DNA of 64,000 nucleotides from Candidatus Bathyarchaeota archaeon (GCA_026014745.1 JAOZHS010000001.1:992001-1056000), one strand, 5' to 3'. Shown: positions 1 through 9,887, counted from the stretch's first letter. Numbers and translations are program-made. The notes: generated from the sequence alone by a model not told the origin.

Positions 1-1
1 A

Positions 2-121
2 CAAATCTCCCTGGCAATGGGCGGACGCTTTCTGAAATTAGAAGAATTAAGCGCTGCCCCGATTGCCTCTGCGGTTAGGACAAAATTGTTTCCTGATCCA
101 AGGATAACGATAAACAATTAG
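2..121 (+). CDS. C-terminal end of an unidentified protein (partial)
   Basis: An open frame enters from the left edge and ends at TAG 119-121, giving 39 residues. The visible tail contains a Gly-Gly-Arg motif and ends in Asp-Pro-Arg-Ile-Thr-Ile-Asn-Asn. It lies 17 bases before the start of the corrinoid transporter operon on the same strand, so it may be the preceding operon member. I cannot name the family from this short piece. The frame has no internal stop and its codon use looks coding. Confidence 0.45.
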   Translation, partial: QISLAMGGRFLKLEELSAAPIASAVRTKLFPDPRITINN

Positions 122-138
122 GGCGGGAGGTGAAAAAA

Positions 139-1233
139 ATGAAAAAAACAACCATAATCGCAACCGTTGCCATCATCTGCATAGTGCTTATTGCCTCAGT
201 TTATGGTGTTTACAACGCCTACTATGCGTCTCCATCCAATTCTAACCCCTCGGCAAATAGCGTGACCGTCACTGACGGCGCAGGAAACACCATGAATATT
301 TCGCTTCCTGTGACCCGCATTGCTGCCCTTGACCAGAGCGTAGCTGAAGTCTTATGCGCCATGGGCGTCGAAGATTTAATCGTTGCTCGAACGGACAGTT
401 GCACAATGCCGCCCTCATTGCTAAACGTTACCTCTTATGGCGAAAACGACTATGCCCCCAACGTTGAGGGACTAATCGCGGCGGACCCTGATGTAATATT
501 TGCAAGTTCAATGTTGCCATATAACCCCACAGTATACCAGCAAATTCTAGATGCCGGTATCCCCGTTTACATCGTTGACACCACAACTCCTGAACCCGTC
601 AACCCCTCAAACATGACTAAAGATGAACTCTACGCATTACCCACGCAGATAGATACAACATGTGGCTTAATGCAGAACTTCACCAAGATTGTTGGTCACC
701 AAGAAAACGTCGATGCTTACGTGGCTTGGGCGCAGAACTACAACCAGATCGTTAAAGACCGCATATACAACCTAGAGCCTGACCAAAGAGCCAAAGTCTT
801 CATGGAATTCTATTCTTACCCCTACCAAACCTTCGTAACAGCATCTATCTACCAATCAGGGGGGGTCAACATAGCTGAAAACCAATCCATCTACTCCCCC
901 ACTCTAAACCCCGAATTTGTTGTTGAACAAAACCCCGACGTAATCATCGAAATGATCAGCAGCCCAACAAACGACTTAGCGGACTTCAAAGCAGCACTAA
1001 ACGACATAATGAGCCGAACAGCCACTAAAGGCACCAACGCAGTCAAGGAGGGTCACGTTTACATCTGTGACTTCTGCGCCAGAAACGGTGCCCGAAGCGT
1101 AGTTGGCTACGTTTATTGGGCCAAATGGATACAGCCAGACCTCTTCACCGACTTAGACCCCTCTGCCATCAATGCCGAGCTTAACCAAAAATTCTTCGGA
1201 ACTGACATAAACGGGACGTTTGCCTATCCATGA
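139..1233 (+). CDS. ABC transporter substrate-binding protein, corrinoid/iron-complex type (BtuF/FhuD-like)
   Basis: The protein has a hydrophobic N-terminal segment (about residues 5-25), which is a signal peptide or membrane anchor. A two-lobed periplasmic-binding domain of the TroA/BtuF superfamily follows, with the typical first-lobe pattern near residues 60-85 (AALDQSVAEVLCAMG) and second-lobe pattern 'NPDVIIEM'. I chose ATG 139 because GGAGGTG at 127-132 is a well-spaced ribosome site. An in-frame GTG at 130 would lie inside that site. The stop overlaps the permease start by 4 bases. Linkage to CobN and CbiZ homologues suggests a corrinoid as ligand, but heme or a siderophore cannot be excluded from sequence alone. 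Confidence 0.88.
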   Translation: MKKTTIIATVAIICIVLIASVYGVYNAYYASPSNSNPSANSVTVTDGAGNTMNISLPVTRIAALDQSVAEVLCAMGVEDLIVARTDSCTMPPSLLNVTSYGENDYAPNVEGLIAADPDVIFASSMLPYNPTVYQQILDAGIPVYIVDTTTPEPVNPSNMTKDELYALPTQIDTTCGLMQNFTKIVGHQENVDAYVAWAQNYNQIVKDRIYNLEPDQRAKVFMEFYSYPYQTFVTASIYQSGGVNIAENQSIYSPTLNPEFVVEQNPDVIIEMISSPTNDLADFKAALNDIMSRTATKGTNAVKEGHVYICDFCARNGARSVVGYVYWAKWIQPDLFTDLDPSAINAELNQKFFGTDINGTFAYP

Positions 1234-2312
1234 CCATAACCACAGCCGCGGACGTTAAAGAACTCTACAATACAGGCAAAAGAAAAAAACTCATTGTCAT
1301 TTTCTCTCTTTTTGTTATTTTAATAATAACCGCCTTATTTTCAATTAGTTTAGGCGCTGCCTCCCCCAGTTTTGGTTCAGCAGTGCAGGTCATCTTCTCA
1401 AAAGCGCTTCCTTTCCTCAATATCAATCCTGGAACAGACCTTGAACAAACAATCATCTGGTCCATACGATTACCCCGAATAATTTTAGCAATAATTGCCG
1501 GGGCAGGACTAGCAGCTGCAGGCGCTACAATGCAGGGTATCCTACGCAACCCCTTGGTGTCTTCCTATATTTTGGGGATTTCTTCCGCTGCAGGTTTCGG
1601 CGCAGCATTAGCAATAGTCTTCGGATTTAGCCTTGTCGGCTTCTATGGACAATACCTTGTAATCGGTAACGCCTTCATTTTTTGTTTACTTGCCATGGTC
1701 ATAGTTTACCTTATCGCACGAGTACGCGGCATGAGCACCGAAACCGTGATCTTAGCAGGAGTCGCTGTTGGGTTCCTTTTTTCGGCGCTCCTTTCTCTTG
1801 TTCAGTATATTTCGCCCAAACAAAACGCCATACAAGCCATCACTTTTTGGCTTATGGGTGGTCTCTATAATGCGAACTGGGAAAGCATTCTTGTCTGTGC
1901 ACCTATAGTTGCGGTTGCAATAATTGTGATGATTTTCCAATCTTGGAACATCAACATCATGAGCATGGGTGAAGAAGTCGCTGTAAGCCTCGGCGTAAAC
2001 TCCAAGCGAACTTTAGCGATAAACATGGTTTTAGAAACCGTTGCAACCGCAGCTATCATCGCCTTCACTGGCATCATCGGTTTTGTTGATTTAATCGCGC
2101 CCCACATAGCGCGTATGCTAATCGGCAACGACCACCGCTACCTTATCCCCTGCAGCATCGTGCTTGGTTCATTGATGCTGCTTTGCGCCGACACGGTGGG
2201 TCGCTTGATTATTATGCCTGCTGAATTGCCTGTGGGCATCGTTACCTCCCTGTTGGGAGTTCCATTCTTCATTTATCTTTTGATAAGAAAAAGGAGGCGT
2301 AGTTTCGTTTGA
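1230..2312 (+). CDS. FecCD/BtuC-type ABC transporter permease
   Basis: This 360-residue integral membrane protein has about nine to ten hydrophobic helices. It shows FecCD-family signatures: 'RLPRIILAIIAGAGLAAAGATMQGILRNPL' region at about residues 78-108 and the cytoplasmic 'GFVDLIAPHIARML' coupling segment near residue 285, which contacts the ATPase in this family. The ATG overlaps the stop of the binding-protein gene (ATGA), and its own stop overlaps the TTG start of the ATPase gene, so translation is likely coupled. It would form the transmembrane channel for the ligand captured by the preceding protein. Confidence 0.93.
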   Translation: MTITTAADVKELYNTGKRKKLIVIFSLFVILIITALFSISLGAASPSFGSAVQVIFSKALPFLNINPGTDLEQTIIWSIRLPRIILAIIAGAGLAAAGATMQGILRNPLVSSYILGISSAAGFGAALAIVFGFSLVGFYGQYLVIGNAFIFCLLAMVIVYLIARVRGMSTETVILAGVAVGFLFSALLSLVQYISPKQNAIQAITFWLMGGLYNANWESILVCAPIVAVAIIVMIFQSWNINIMSMGEEVAVSLGVNSKRTLAINMVLETVATAAIIAFTGIIGFVDLIAPHIARMLIGNDHRYLIPCSIVLGSLMLLCADTVGRLIIMPAELPVGIVTSLLGVPFFIYLLIRKRRRSFV

Positions 2313-3139
2313 AACTGACTATAAACAATCTATCGTTTAGTTATGGTCCAATCAATATCCTAAAAGACATCGAATTATGCGTTGAGTTAGGTGAAATGCT
2401 AAGCATAGTTGGCCCTAACGGCTCTGGCAAAAGCACCTTGCTCAAATGCATCAATGGCATCCTGAAAACCAAACAACACTCGATACTCATCGATGATTTG
2501 GACACCAACAAGTTTGAACTCAAAGAATTATGCAAAATGATGGGTTTTGTTCCCCAGACCACGACTAGCGCATTTCCCTTCACTGCCTTTGACATTGTGA
2601 TGATGGGAAGAAAACCCTACATACACTGGAGCATAGGCGAACGCGACAATGACATAGTTGTACACACCATGGAGTTCTTAGGAATTAGCCATTTAGCCAT
2701 GCGTCACTTCACTGAACTAAGCGGCGGCGAGCAACAAAAAGTCATCATTGCCCGCGCATTAGCCCAGCAGCCGCAGCTTCTGCTTCTTGATGAGCCAACC
2801 AGTTCCCTCGACATTAAACATCAACTTGAAATTCTCTGCATGCTCAAAGGCTTAGCCCACAGCAAAGAACGCTCAGTAATCGTCACCATGCATGACCTCA
2901 ATTTAGCCAGCCGATTCTCTGACCGCATGCTCATGCTCAAACAAGGCAAAATATACGCGTTAGGTTCGCCTGAAGAGGTTCTGACCAAAGAAAACGTTGA
3001 AGCAGTCTATGGCATAAAAGCCCACGTTTCCACCTCATTCACTGGCAAACCCCAAGTAACACCGCTGGTCGATGAATACGATTTTGCAGCAAAAGTGTCG
3101 CCTTTTCTTGAGGAGAAACATCAACAGGTTGGACACTAA
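2309..3139 (+). CDS. ABC transporter ATPase, FecE/BtuD type
   Basis: The 276-residue ATPase has a Walker A motif GPNGSGKST near residue 35, the signature LSGGEQQ, Walker B LLLLDEP followed by the D-loop SSLD, and the switch histidine in 'VTMHDLN'. It starts at TTG 2309 with AAGGAGG at 2291-2297, about 11 bases upstream, and overlaps the permease stop. The stop TAA shares its last base with the ATG of the CobN gene. With the two preceding genes it forms a complete importer. Assignment to corrinoid rests on neighbours. Confidence 0.93.
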   Translation: MKLTINNLSFSYGPINILKDIELCVELGEMLSIVGPNGSGKSTLLKCINGILKTKQHSILIDDLDTNKFELKELCKMMGFVPQTTTSAFPFTAFDIVMMGRKPYIHWSIGERDNDIVVHTMEFLGISHLAMRHFTELSGGEQQKVIIARALAQQPQLLLLDEPTSSLDIKHQLEILCMLKGLAHSKERSVIVTMHDLNLASRFSDRMLMLKQGKIYALGSPEEVLTKENVEAVYGIKAHVSTSFTGKPQVTPLVDEYDFAAKVSPFLEEKHQQVGH

Positions 3140-6100
3140 TGGCACACCTAAAAGTAGCCTTCGTAACCACCATCCCCATGGATGCCATACCCGCCATATC
3201 CGCAGCTAAGACCCTAAACCAAAAAACCCCCAACTCCGTAGAGCTGCATCTGCGCACAGGCGGAGACTTCCGAGACTTCGGCGCCCTCGACGATTTTATC
3301 GCTTTTTCAAAACGGTCTCACATAGTTCTTGTGCATTTGATGGGTGACTTGCCCGAGTTAGAACGGTTGCTCGCTGAACTCAAAGCGGCGCAGGTACCAG
3401 TTTTGGTTGCAGCCACGATGTTTGTGGGCAACAAAGACCTTACCGCATTTTCCACAGTAGCCGCCGAGGATAAACAAAAAATCTCCTATTACCTCAACTA
3501 CGGCGGAAAAAAGAACTTCGAAAACCTCCTACAATACCTCGCCAACCGCTTTGTCGGCGCAACCTACGATGCAGCCCCCCCGATTAAGCCTGACTGGGAA
3601 GGCATCTACCACCCCGACTTCGACTACATCCCAACCCTAGAAGAGTACCGCGAAAAGAAAATCCAGCCCAACCGACCCACCGTTGGAATCTGGTTCCATC
3701 AGGGTCACTGGCAGGGCGCAAACACTGGATATATCGATTGCATAATCCGTGAACTTGAACTGCAAGGCGCCAACGTTTTGCCCGTGTTCTTTAGTGGCTC
3801 AAAAAACGAGGCGCTTGGCATTAATGGTTTAGAATGGGTCATCGACCATTACTTCCTCTCAGACAATAAACCCACAGTCGATGTAGTCATAAGCGCCATG
3901 TCCTTTTCGTTCACGTCTTGTCTTTCGGGCGCGGACCCATCGGAGGCACTCAAAAAACTCAACGTAACCATAATCAAAGCTATCACCACCTGCAACACCT
4001 ACCAAGAATGGCGCGACACCCTGCAGGGCCTAAACATCCTCGACATCCCCGCAAACATCGCGATGCCAGAATTCGACGGCACCCTCATCACGGTGCCCAT
4101 AGCCGCCATGGACTTCTCCCAAACCGTCCCTTCAACAGGCACTCGGCTAATCATGTTTGAACCCATTGAAGAGCGCATCAAAAAACTGGTCCGCCTAAGC
4201 ATAAAATGGGGTAACCTTCGCTGCCTCAAGAATAGTGAAAAGAAAGTTGCCATAATCTTTCACAATTATCCCCCGCGCAACGATACAATTGGGCACGCTT
4301 TTGGGTTGGACTCGTCTGCTTCGGTGATGAATATTCTGCGTGGCTTTAAAGAGTTAGGCTACCGCTTGGATGAGTTGCCTGAGAGCAGCAAAAAACTCAT
4401 GGACACAATCGTTTCTGGGTTAACCAATGACCGCCGCTGGGCAAGCCCCAAAGAACTCTACGAACGCGCCCTAGACAAAATCGACGCCAAACAATACCGC
4501 GAATGGTTTGAGGAGTTGCCGCTAGATGTGGCGGATAAAATTTCTGCTGACTGGGGGGCTGCTCCGGGTAAACTGTTCTGTTACGGCGGCAAATTGGTAG
4601 TGGCGGGGATAAAAAACGGCAACATTTTCATTGGGTTGCAGCCGCCCAGAGGCTACATCGAGATGCCCTCCAGCATCTATCACAGCCCTGACCTCTCCAT
4701 GCCCCACCACTACCACGCCTACTACCGCTGGATACGTGACGTATTCAAAGCAGACGTAATCCTTCACCTTGGCACTCACGGCAGCCTCGAATGGTTACCC
4801 GGCAAATCCGTCGGGTTATCTGCTTCCTGCCAACCAGACATCGCCATATCTGATTTACCCAACATCTACCCCTATGTAATAACCAACCCCGGCGAGGGCA
4901 CACAGGCAAAACGGCGCAGTTACTGCTGCATCATCGAACACCTCGTCCCAGCCATGCATAACGCTGACTCCTACGAAGAACTAGCAAAGTTGGAGGTGCA
5001 ACTCCAAGAATACTACCGCTCCAAAACCACCGACCCCGATAAACTGCCTGTTCTGCAGAAGCTGATTTGGCAAGACGTTTTAGAAGCCAAACTCGACATC
5101 GACCTCGAAGTTACACAGGACGTTGCTTTTGCAGCTTTTGATGACTTTTTGGAGCGGTTGCATGCTTACATTAATGAGTTGTCGGATGCGCAGATTCGCG
5201 ACGGCCTACACATTATGGGTGAGGCGCCGACGGATTTGCGGCTTGACGAATTCATAGTAACCTTAACCCGCCTAAGCAACGGAGCAGTTCCGTCGCTTCG
5301 TCAATCCCTCGCCGAATTCAAAGGCTACGACTACGAAGACCTCCTCGCCCGCCGTGGTAAACTAAACGCTGATGGCAAAACCAACGGCGACCGCCTCAAA
5401 GAACTCAACGCGATTTCCCTAAAACTCGTAACACGCTTCCACGCAGCCAACTTTGACGAAGCCGCAATTCTGCCAACAATAACCGAAGTGCTTGGCACCA
5501 GCAACTTCAAAGTCTACAGTTGTCTCAGCTATATCAGCCGCTTTCTAGCTCCCGCATTAGCAAAAACCTCCGACGAATTAACCTACACTTTCTCCTCTGC
5601 TTCTGGAGGTTACGTTCCTTCTGGCCCCTCGGGTTCCATAACTCGGGGTATGGCTGACATTTTGCCGACTGGCAGAAACTTTTACTCTGTAGACCCTCGA
5701 ACCGTACCAACCGCAGCTTCATGGCAGGTCGGCATGTCTTTAGCGGACAACATGATACGCCGATACCTCAAAGAGGAAGGCAAATACCCCGAAAACGTAG
5801 GCATAGTCATCTGGGCAACCGACACCATGAAAACCAAAGGCGACGACATAGCAGAAATCCTCTACCTCATGGGCATGCGACCCGTCTGGGAAGCCTCCAG
5901 CGGCAGAGTCGTCGGAGTCGAAGCCATTCCACTAAAGGCTCTGAAGCGTCCCCGTATCGACGTAACTGTTCGCATGAGCGGCTTATTTCGCGACACCTTC
6001 CCAAACATTGTTCACCTAATAGATGACGCGGTGGCTTTGGCTGCTTTGCTAAAAGAGCCGCCTGAACAGAATTTTATAGCTAAACACATCGAAACCGAAA

Positions 6101-6882
6101 TCACCGAACGGGTAGCCGAGGGCGTAACCGCCGAGAAAGCACGCGAAGAAGCAAGCTACAGAATTTTCGGCGACCGCCCCGGCGCCTACGGCTGCGGCGT
6201 CAGTGAAGTCATCGACAGCAAAAACTGGAAGGACCAAAAAGACCTAAGCGACATCTACGTGAACTGGGGCAGTTACGCTTACACCCGAAAAACCTACGGG
6301 CTCCAAGTGCCAAAACAGTTTGAGCGGCGCCTAAGCAAAATCAACCTCACAGTCAAAAACCAAGACAGCCGCGAATACGACATCCTTGACGGCGACGACT
6401 GGTACGACGCGCATGGCGGCATGATAAACGCTGTAAAAACGCTTGGCGGGAACGCTCCCCGCTCCTACTGCGGCGACAGCTCCGACCCTGACCGCGTTAA
6501 AATCCGCAGCACCACCGAGGAAACCTGTCAGGTCTTCCGCTCGCGGCTCCTCAACCCCAAATACATAGAGAGCATGAAGAACCATGGCTATCAGGGCGCG
6601 GCGGATTTGTCTCGAACTATGGATTTTGTTTTCGGTTGGGACGCAACCGTTGAGGCGGTGGAGGACTGGATGTATGAGGCGTTAACCCAAAAGTACGTTT
6701 TAGATAAAGCCATGCAGGACTGGCTAAAAGACGTGAATCCCCACGCGCTTCAAAACATGGTGGAGAGGCTGTTGGAAGCAATTAACCGTGGCATGTGGCA
6801 GGCGCCTAAGAACATCAAAAATGAACTCCAAAAACTCTACCTAAACGTGGAGGGCTGGCTAGAAGGAGCCAATGAACGATAA
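3139..6882 (+). CDS. cobN: CobN-like cobaltochelatase/magnesium-chelatase large subunit homologue
   Basis: At 1247 residues this matches the usual CobN length and shows family motifs such as 'HLGTHGSLEWLPGKSVGLS' at about residues 535-553. CobN is the large, porphyrinoid-binding subunit of aerobic-type cobaltochelatase; related proteins (ChlH/BchH) insert magnesium. No CobS/CobT or ChlI/ChlD ATPase partner is present in the window. The gene is fused by overlapping start and stop to the FecCD-type importer and is followed 14 bases later by cbiZ. I infer a role in corrinoid or other tetrapyrrole metal handling after uptake, but the metal and partner ATPase are unknown. Confidence 0.9.
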   Translation: MAHLKVAFVTTIPMDAIPAISAAKTLNQKTPNSVELHLRTGGDFRDFGALDDFIAFSKRSHIVLVHLMGDLPELERLLAELKAAQVPVLVAATMFVGNKDLTAFSTVAAEDKQKISYYLNYGGKKNFENLLQYLANRFVGATYDAAPPIKPDWEGIYHPDFDYIPTLEEYREKKIQPNRPTVGIWFHQGHWQGANTGYIDCIIRELELQGANVLPVFFSGSKNEALGINGLEWVIDHYFLSDNKPTVDVVISAMSFSFTSCLSGADPSEALKKLNVTIIKAITTCNTYQEWRDTLQGLNILDIPANIAMPEFDGTLITVPIAAMDFSQTVPSTGTRLIMFEPIEERIKKLVRLSIKWGNLRCLKNSEKKVAIIFHNYPPRNDTIGHAFGLDSSASVMNILRGFKELGYRLDELPESSKKLMDTIVSGLTNDRRWASPKELYERALDKIDAKQYREWFEELPLDVADKISADWGAAPGKLFCYGGKLVVAGIKNGNIFIGLQPPRGYIEMPSSIYHSPDLSMPHHYHAYYRWIRDVFKADVILHLGTHGSLEWLPGKSVGLSASCQPDIAISDLPNIYPYVITNPGEGTQAKRRSYCCIIEHLVPAMHNADSYEELAKLEVQLQEYYRSKTTDPDKLPVLQKLIWQDVLEAKLDIDLEVTQDVAFAAFDDFLERLHAYINELSDAQIRDGLHIMGEAPTDLRLDEFIVTLTRLSNGAVPSLRQSLAEFKGYDYEDLLARRGKLNADGKTNGDRLKELNAISLKLVTRFHAANFDEAAILPTITEVLGTSNFKVYSCLSYISRFLAPALAKTSDELTYTFSSASGGYVPSGPSGSITRGMADILPTGRNFYSVDPRTVPTAASWQVGMSLADNMIRRYLKEEGKYPENVGIVIWATDTMKTKGDDIAEILYLMGMRPVWEASSGRVVGVEAIPLKALKRPRIDVTVRMSGLFRDTFPNIVHLIDDAVALAALLKEPPEQNFIAKHIETEITERVAEGVTAEKAREEASYRIFGDRPGAYGCGVSEVIDSKNWKDQKDLSDIYVNWGSYAYTRKTYGLQVPKQFERRLSKINLTVKNQDSREYDILDGDDWYDAHGGMINAVKTLGGNAPRSYCGDSSDPDRVKIRSTTEETCQVFRSRLLNPKYIESMKNHGYQGAADLSRTMDFVFGWDATVEAVEDWMYEALTQKYVLDKAMQDWLKDVNPHALQNMVERLLEAINRGMWQAPKNIKNELQKLYLNVEGWLEGANER

Positions 6883-6896
6883 CAGGAGAAAAAACA

Positions 6897-7649
6897 ATGA
6901 ATGACTCAACAATAAAAGAAACCAAGCTAAACCTGCAACTAAAAGATGCAGACGCAAAAATAGTGTACCTCAGATACACAGGAATCGAACTAAACACTAC
7001 CCTTGTTCACTTCGCAGAAAACCGCCGTGTCCTCTCAACCCTTGACGGCTACAAACGCGTCAACAACGTCGGCAACGTCTTTGTCCCTACCCCTCTCTCA
7101 GACAGAATAATGACCCTAAGAAAATACGCCACCTTCCAGAGACAACTTCCCTCCATTTTAGGCATCCCCCGCAAAAACATCACCTTCCTAAGCACCGGCG
7201 TCGACATGGAAAAAGTTGCAGTCGACGAACAAACCTACGATAACTTCCACATATGCGTCATTGCAACCGCTGGCGCACGCAACAACGCTTTACGAATGGG
7301 CGTCGATGTAGGCGGCTGGGTGGAAACCGATAAGAGCTTCCAAGCAGCATCTGGCACCATAAACATTCTTCTCTTAACCAACGTTACCCTAACGTGGGGC
7401 GCCATGGCACGTGCCATCATGACCGCCACCGAAGCTAAAACCGCTGCGCTCCAAGACCTCGACTACCGAAGCACAGTTTCTCCACAAATCCAAGCCACTG
7501 GCACTGGAACAGACAGTATGATTGTTGTTTCTGGCATAAACCGAGATATCGTAATCCGCCACACTGGAGGCCACACAAAGATGGGTGAATTGATTGGTGT
7601 TGCAGCAAAAAACGCAGTAACCGAGGCGTTAAAAAAACATGACAACTAG
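6897..7649 (+). CDS. cbiZ: Adenosylcobinamide amidohydrolase (CbiZ family)
   Basis: The 250-residue protein carries CbiZ-family segments: 'AGARNNALRMGVD' (about residues 123-135), 'GTINILLLTN' and the late 'ATGTGTDS' motif. CbiZ cleaves the amide bond that holds the nucleotide loop of imported cobamides, releasing cobyrate that the cell can rebuild with its preferred lower ligand. It begins at ATG 6897 with AGGAG at 6884-6888. Its place directly after an importer and CobN supports corrinoid salvage and remodelling. No other cobamide assembly genes are visible in the window. Confidence 0.87.
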   Translation: MNDSTIKETKLNLQLKDADAKIVYLRYTGIELNTTLVHFAENRRVLSTLDGYKRVNNVGNVFVPTPLSDRIMTLRKYATFQRQLPSILGIPRKNITFLSTGVDMEKVAVDEQTYDNFHICVIATAGARNNALRMGVDVGGWVETDKSFQAASGTINILLLTNVTLTWGAMARAIMTATEAKTAALQDLDYRSTVSPQIQATGTGTDSMIVVSGINRDIVIRHTGGHTKMGELIGVAAKNAVTEALKKHDN

Positions 7650-7659
7650 GAGGTCCCCG

Positions 7660-8517
7660 ATGGATTTTATCTACACCGAGAATTTAACAAAAAACTATGG
7701 CGTCACTAAAGCCATTAACAATTTGGATTTGCAGGTTAAGGCTGGAGAAATCTTTGGTTTTCTAGGCCCCAACGGCGCAGGAAAAACAACAACCATCCGT
7801 GTCTTAACGACGCTTACACGTGCGACGTCTGGGTTTGTTTCAGTTGGCGGATTTGACGTGAAGCAGGAACCTGAAAAAGTCAAAAAAGTAATCGGCGTAG
7901 TTCAGCAGCATCTAAGCCTAGACCGCGACTTAACAGTCCGCGAAAATATGGAGTTCCACGCGCGCATTCACCATCTGGATTCTTCTACTCGCAAAAGGCG
8001 CATTGCTGACCTTCTTGAATACGTTGAATTAACTGATTGCGCAGACAAAATGGTAGATACCCTCTCAGGTGGAATGAAGAAGAAAGCCGCTATCGTTTGT
8101 AGTCTGTTGCATGAGCCAAAGCTGCTGTTTTTAGACGAACCCACGGTGGGTTTGGATGCTCAGGCTCGTCGCCGCCTATGGGATTTGGTGCGTCGCCTAA
8201 ACCAGGATGGCACAACAATCTTTTTGACAACCCACTATATTGAAGAAGCCGAAGTCCTCTGCAACCGCGTCGGCATCATGCATCACGGCCGCCTAATCGC
8301 AGTAGACAAACCACTAGCGCTACGCCAAAAAGTAGGGTCTACGGTTGTTGAGACTCTTGTGAACAAGCAGACGCATTACCAGTTTTTTGCTGACCGTGAA
8401 GCCGCAACCAACTATGTCCAAAGTTTGCCTTCTGAAGCCAAAACTGTGATTATACGCGAATCAAACCTTGAAGATGTGTTTTTAGAGCAAACAGGCGAAA
8501 AAGTGGGGGATGTATAG
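7660..8517 (+). CDS. ABC transporter ATPase, DrrA/ABC-2 exporter type
   Basis: The ATPase shows Walker A GPNGAGKTTT, signature LSGGMKKKA, Walker B LLFLDEPTVGLD and switch region 'LTTHYIEEAE', followed by the short C-terminal extension typical of drug-resistance DrrA and lipid/Nod-factor exporters. I chose ATG 7660 rather than an upstream in-frame ATG at 7639 because AGGAGGT at 7648-7654 is ideally placed. It begins just after the cbiZ stop and its own stop overlaps the permease start by one base. The exported substrate is unknown. Its proximity to the corrinoid operon may only reflect co-transcription. Confidence 0.88.
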   Translation: MDFIYTENLTKNYGVTKAINNLDLQVKAGEIFGFLGPNGAGKTTTIRVLTTLTRATSGFVSVGGFDVKQEPEKVKKVIGVVQQHLSLDRDLTVRENMEFHARIHHLDSSTRKRRIADLLEYVELTDCADKMVDTLSGGMKKKAAIVCSLLHEPKLLFLDEPTVGLDAQARRRLWDLVRRLNQDGTTIFLTTHYIEEAEVLCNRVGIMHHGRLIAVDKPLALRQKVGSTVVETLVNKQTHYQFFADREAATNYVQSLPSEAKTVIIRESNLEDVFLEQTGEKVGDV

Positions 8518-9266
8518 TGGTTACGTCTATTTCTGATGTTTACTCGGTTCTTTGGGTTGACTTACGTAACATGAGGCGTCACTGGAAATCCACCATTGCA
8601 ACCAGCCTTGTTTTGCCCCTGCTGTATCTGGTGGCTTTCGGCTACGGTTTAGGCCGCGACATCACCATCGACGGCGTAAGCTACCTCGCGTTTGTCATCC
8701 CCGGCATCGTCGCGTTAACCTCCTTCTCCATCAGCTTTAACGGCGCCGCCTCAAAACTCCAAGTAGACCGATTCTTCTACAAAAGCTTCGACGAACTCTT
8801 AATGTCCCCTGTCAGCCTTGAATCCATCATCATAGGCAAATCCCTAATCGGAGTACTGCGAGGCATGATTAGCTGCCTTGCCGTGTTCGCCGTCGGCTTA
8901 TTCTTGGCCCCAACCTTAGCAGTCAACTTGCCCTTCTTCTTGATGCTGCTGCTCTCATGCTTCGTATTCGCAATTTTTGGTGTACTCATAGCTTTAGTCA
9001 TAAACTCACATCAAGGCATGGCAACTTTTAGCACAGTGGTGATGCTGCCGATGACTTTTCTTTGCGGTACCTTCTTCTCGCTAAACCAACTCCCAGACTT
9101 CGCCAAAACCATACTGTATCTTCTACCTCTAACGCACGCCAGTGAAGTTCTGCGGGCAACCGTGCTGGATCAGCCCTTCCCTTGGATATCGTTTGGGGGG
9201 CTTTTGGCTTTTGGCGTGGCTTTTTTTGTGGCTGCCCTTTGGGCGCTCAAAAAAACCAGTGTCTGA
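8517..9266 (+). CDS. ABC-2 type exporter permease
   Basis: The 249-residue protein has about six hydrophobic helices and ABC-2 family features: an N-terminal amphipathic stretch with 'RNMRRHWKSTIATSLVLPL', the central 'DELLMSPVSLESIIIGKSL' loop, and 'GTFFSLNQLPDFAKTILYLLPLTHASEVLRA' near the C-terminus. It starts with GTG 8517, whose first base is the last base of the ATPase stop. Together the two genes encode a DrrAB-like exporter. A T-rich stretch at 9284-9293 shortly after the stop may terminate transcription. Confidence 0.87.
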   Translation: MVTSISDVYSVLWVDLRNMRRHWKSTIATSLVLPLLYLVAFGYGLGRDITIDGVSYLAFVIPGIVALTSFSISFNGAASKLQVDRFFYKSFDELLMSPVSLESIIIGKSLIGVLRGMISCLAVFAVGLFLAPTLAVNLPFFLMLLLSCFVFAIFGVLIALVINSHQGMATFSTVVMLPMTFLCGTFFSLNQLPDFAKTILYLLPLTHASEVLRATVLDQPFPWISFGGLLAFGVAFFVAALWALKKTSV

Positions 9267-9398
9267 GCAAAACGGCTCCTCCCTCTTTTTTTATTTCTGG
9301 TCACCCAAGGTGCCTAAGCATTTTCAGCAAAACCCAAAGATGAATGATAAGAACACTATGATAGTTTGGTATTGATTATGGGGCTTTTGGTTCAGCTG

Positions 9399-9860
9399 TC
9401 ACTTTTTGTTTTTTGTTCGCCATGTTGTAGCACTAAAGAGGGTTAGCCCCAACAGAGCTACGAAAACTGCAGCTTTGACAACACTGAAATCTAGCAGGGT
9501 GGCGTATAGCGCGAATGCCGCTGGGAAAGCCCCGATGTAGAGGGTGAAGAATATTGCTGTGGGGAGCTTGTAGCTGTATTTGTAGTCTTTAAAGATACGT
9601 CTGCCAAAGTATAACGCTGCCAATCGTCCCATGCCGTGAGTGCATTTTATGCAATTATAACATGGTCTTAGACAGCCGAGTATATGCAGTACACCATAAA
9701 TCAAGATTAGCGTCAAGATGAAAAACACAACGCCTGTGATTAGATCGTAGAGTGCAAAAGCGGCGGTATCAAGAACAATCCATATAAAAAGAGCAAGATT
9801 GCCTAAGATAACTAGTTTTTCGGGGAAGAAAATTGGTCGCCCATTTTTTGGTTCTGCCAT
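9399..9860 (-). CDS. Small multi-pass membrane protein with Cys cluster
   Basis: About 153 residues from Met at 9860, with four hydrophobic segments and a Cys-rich loop (C-x3-C-x2-C-x2-C within 'GCLRPCYNCIKCTHG') between the second and third helices. I prefer ATG 9860 over an in-frame start at 9917: a TATA-like CTTATATGC lies about 26 bases upstream of 9860, which fits a leaderless transcript. The Cys cluster could bind a metal or take part in thiol chemistry, in keeping with the adjacent thioredoxin and Cys-rich protein. The family is not recognised. Confidence 0.6.
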   Translation of the reverse strand: MAEPKNGRPIFFPEKLVILGNLALFIWIVLDTAAFALYDLITGVVFFILTLILIYGVLHILGCLRPCYNCIKCTHGMGRLAALYFGRRIFKDYKYSYKLPTAIFFTLYIGAFPAAFALYATLLDFSVVKAAVFVALLGLTLFSATTWRTKNKK

Positions 9861-9887
9861 GTCAGCTGAGTGCAAGCGATGGCATAT

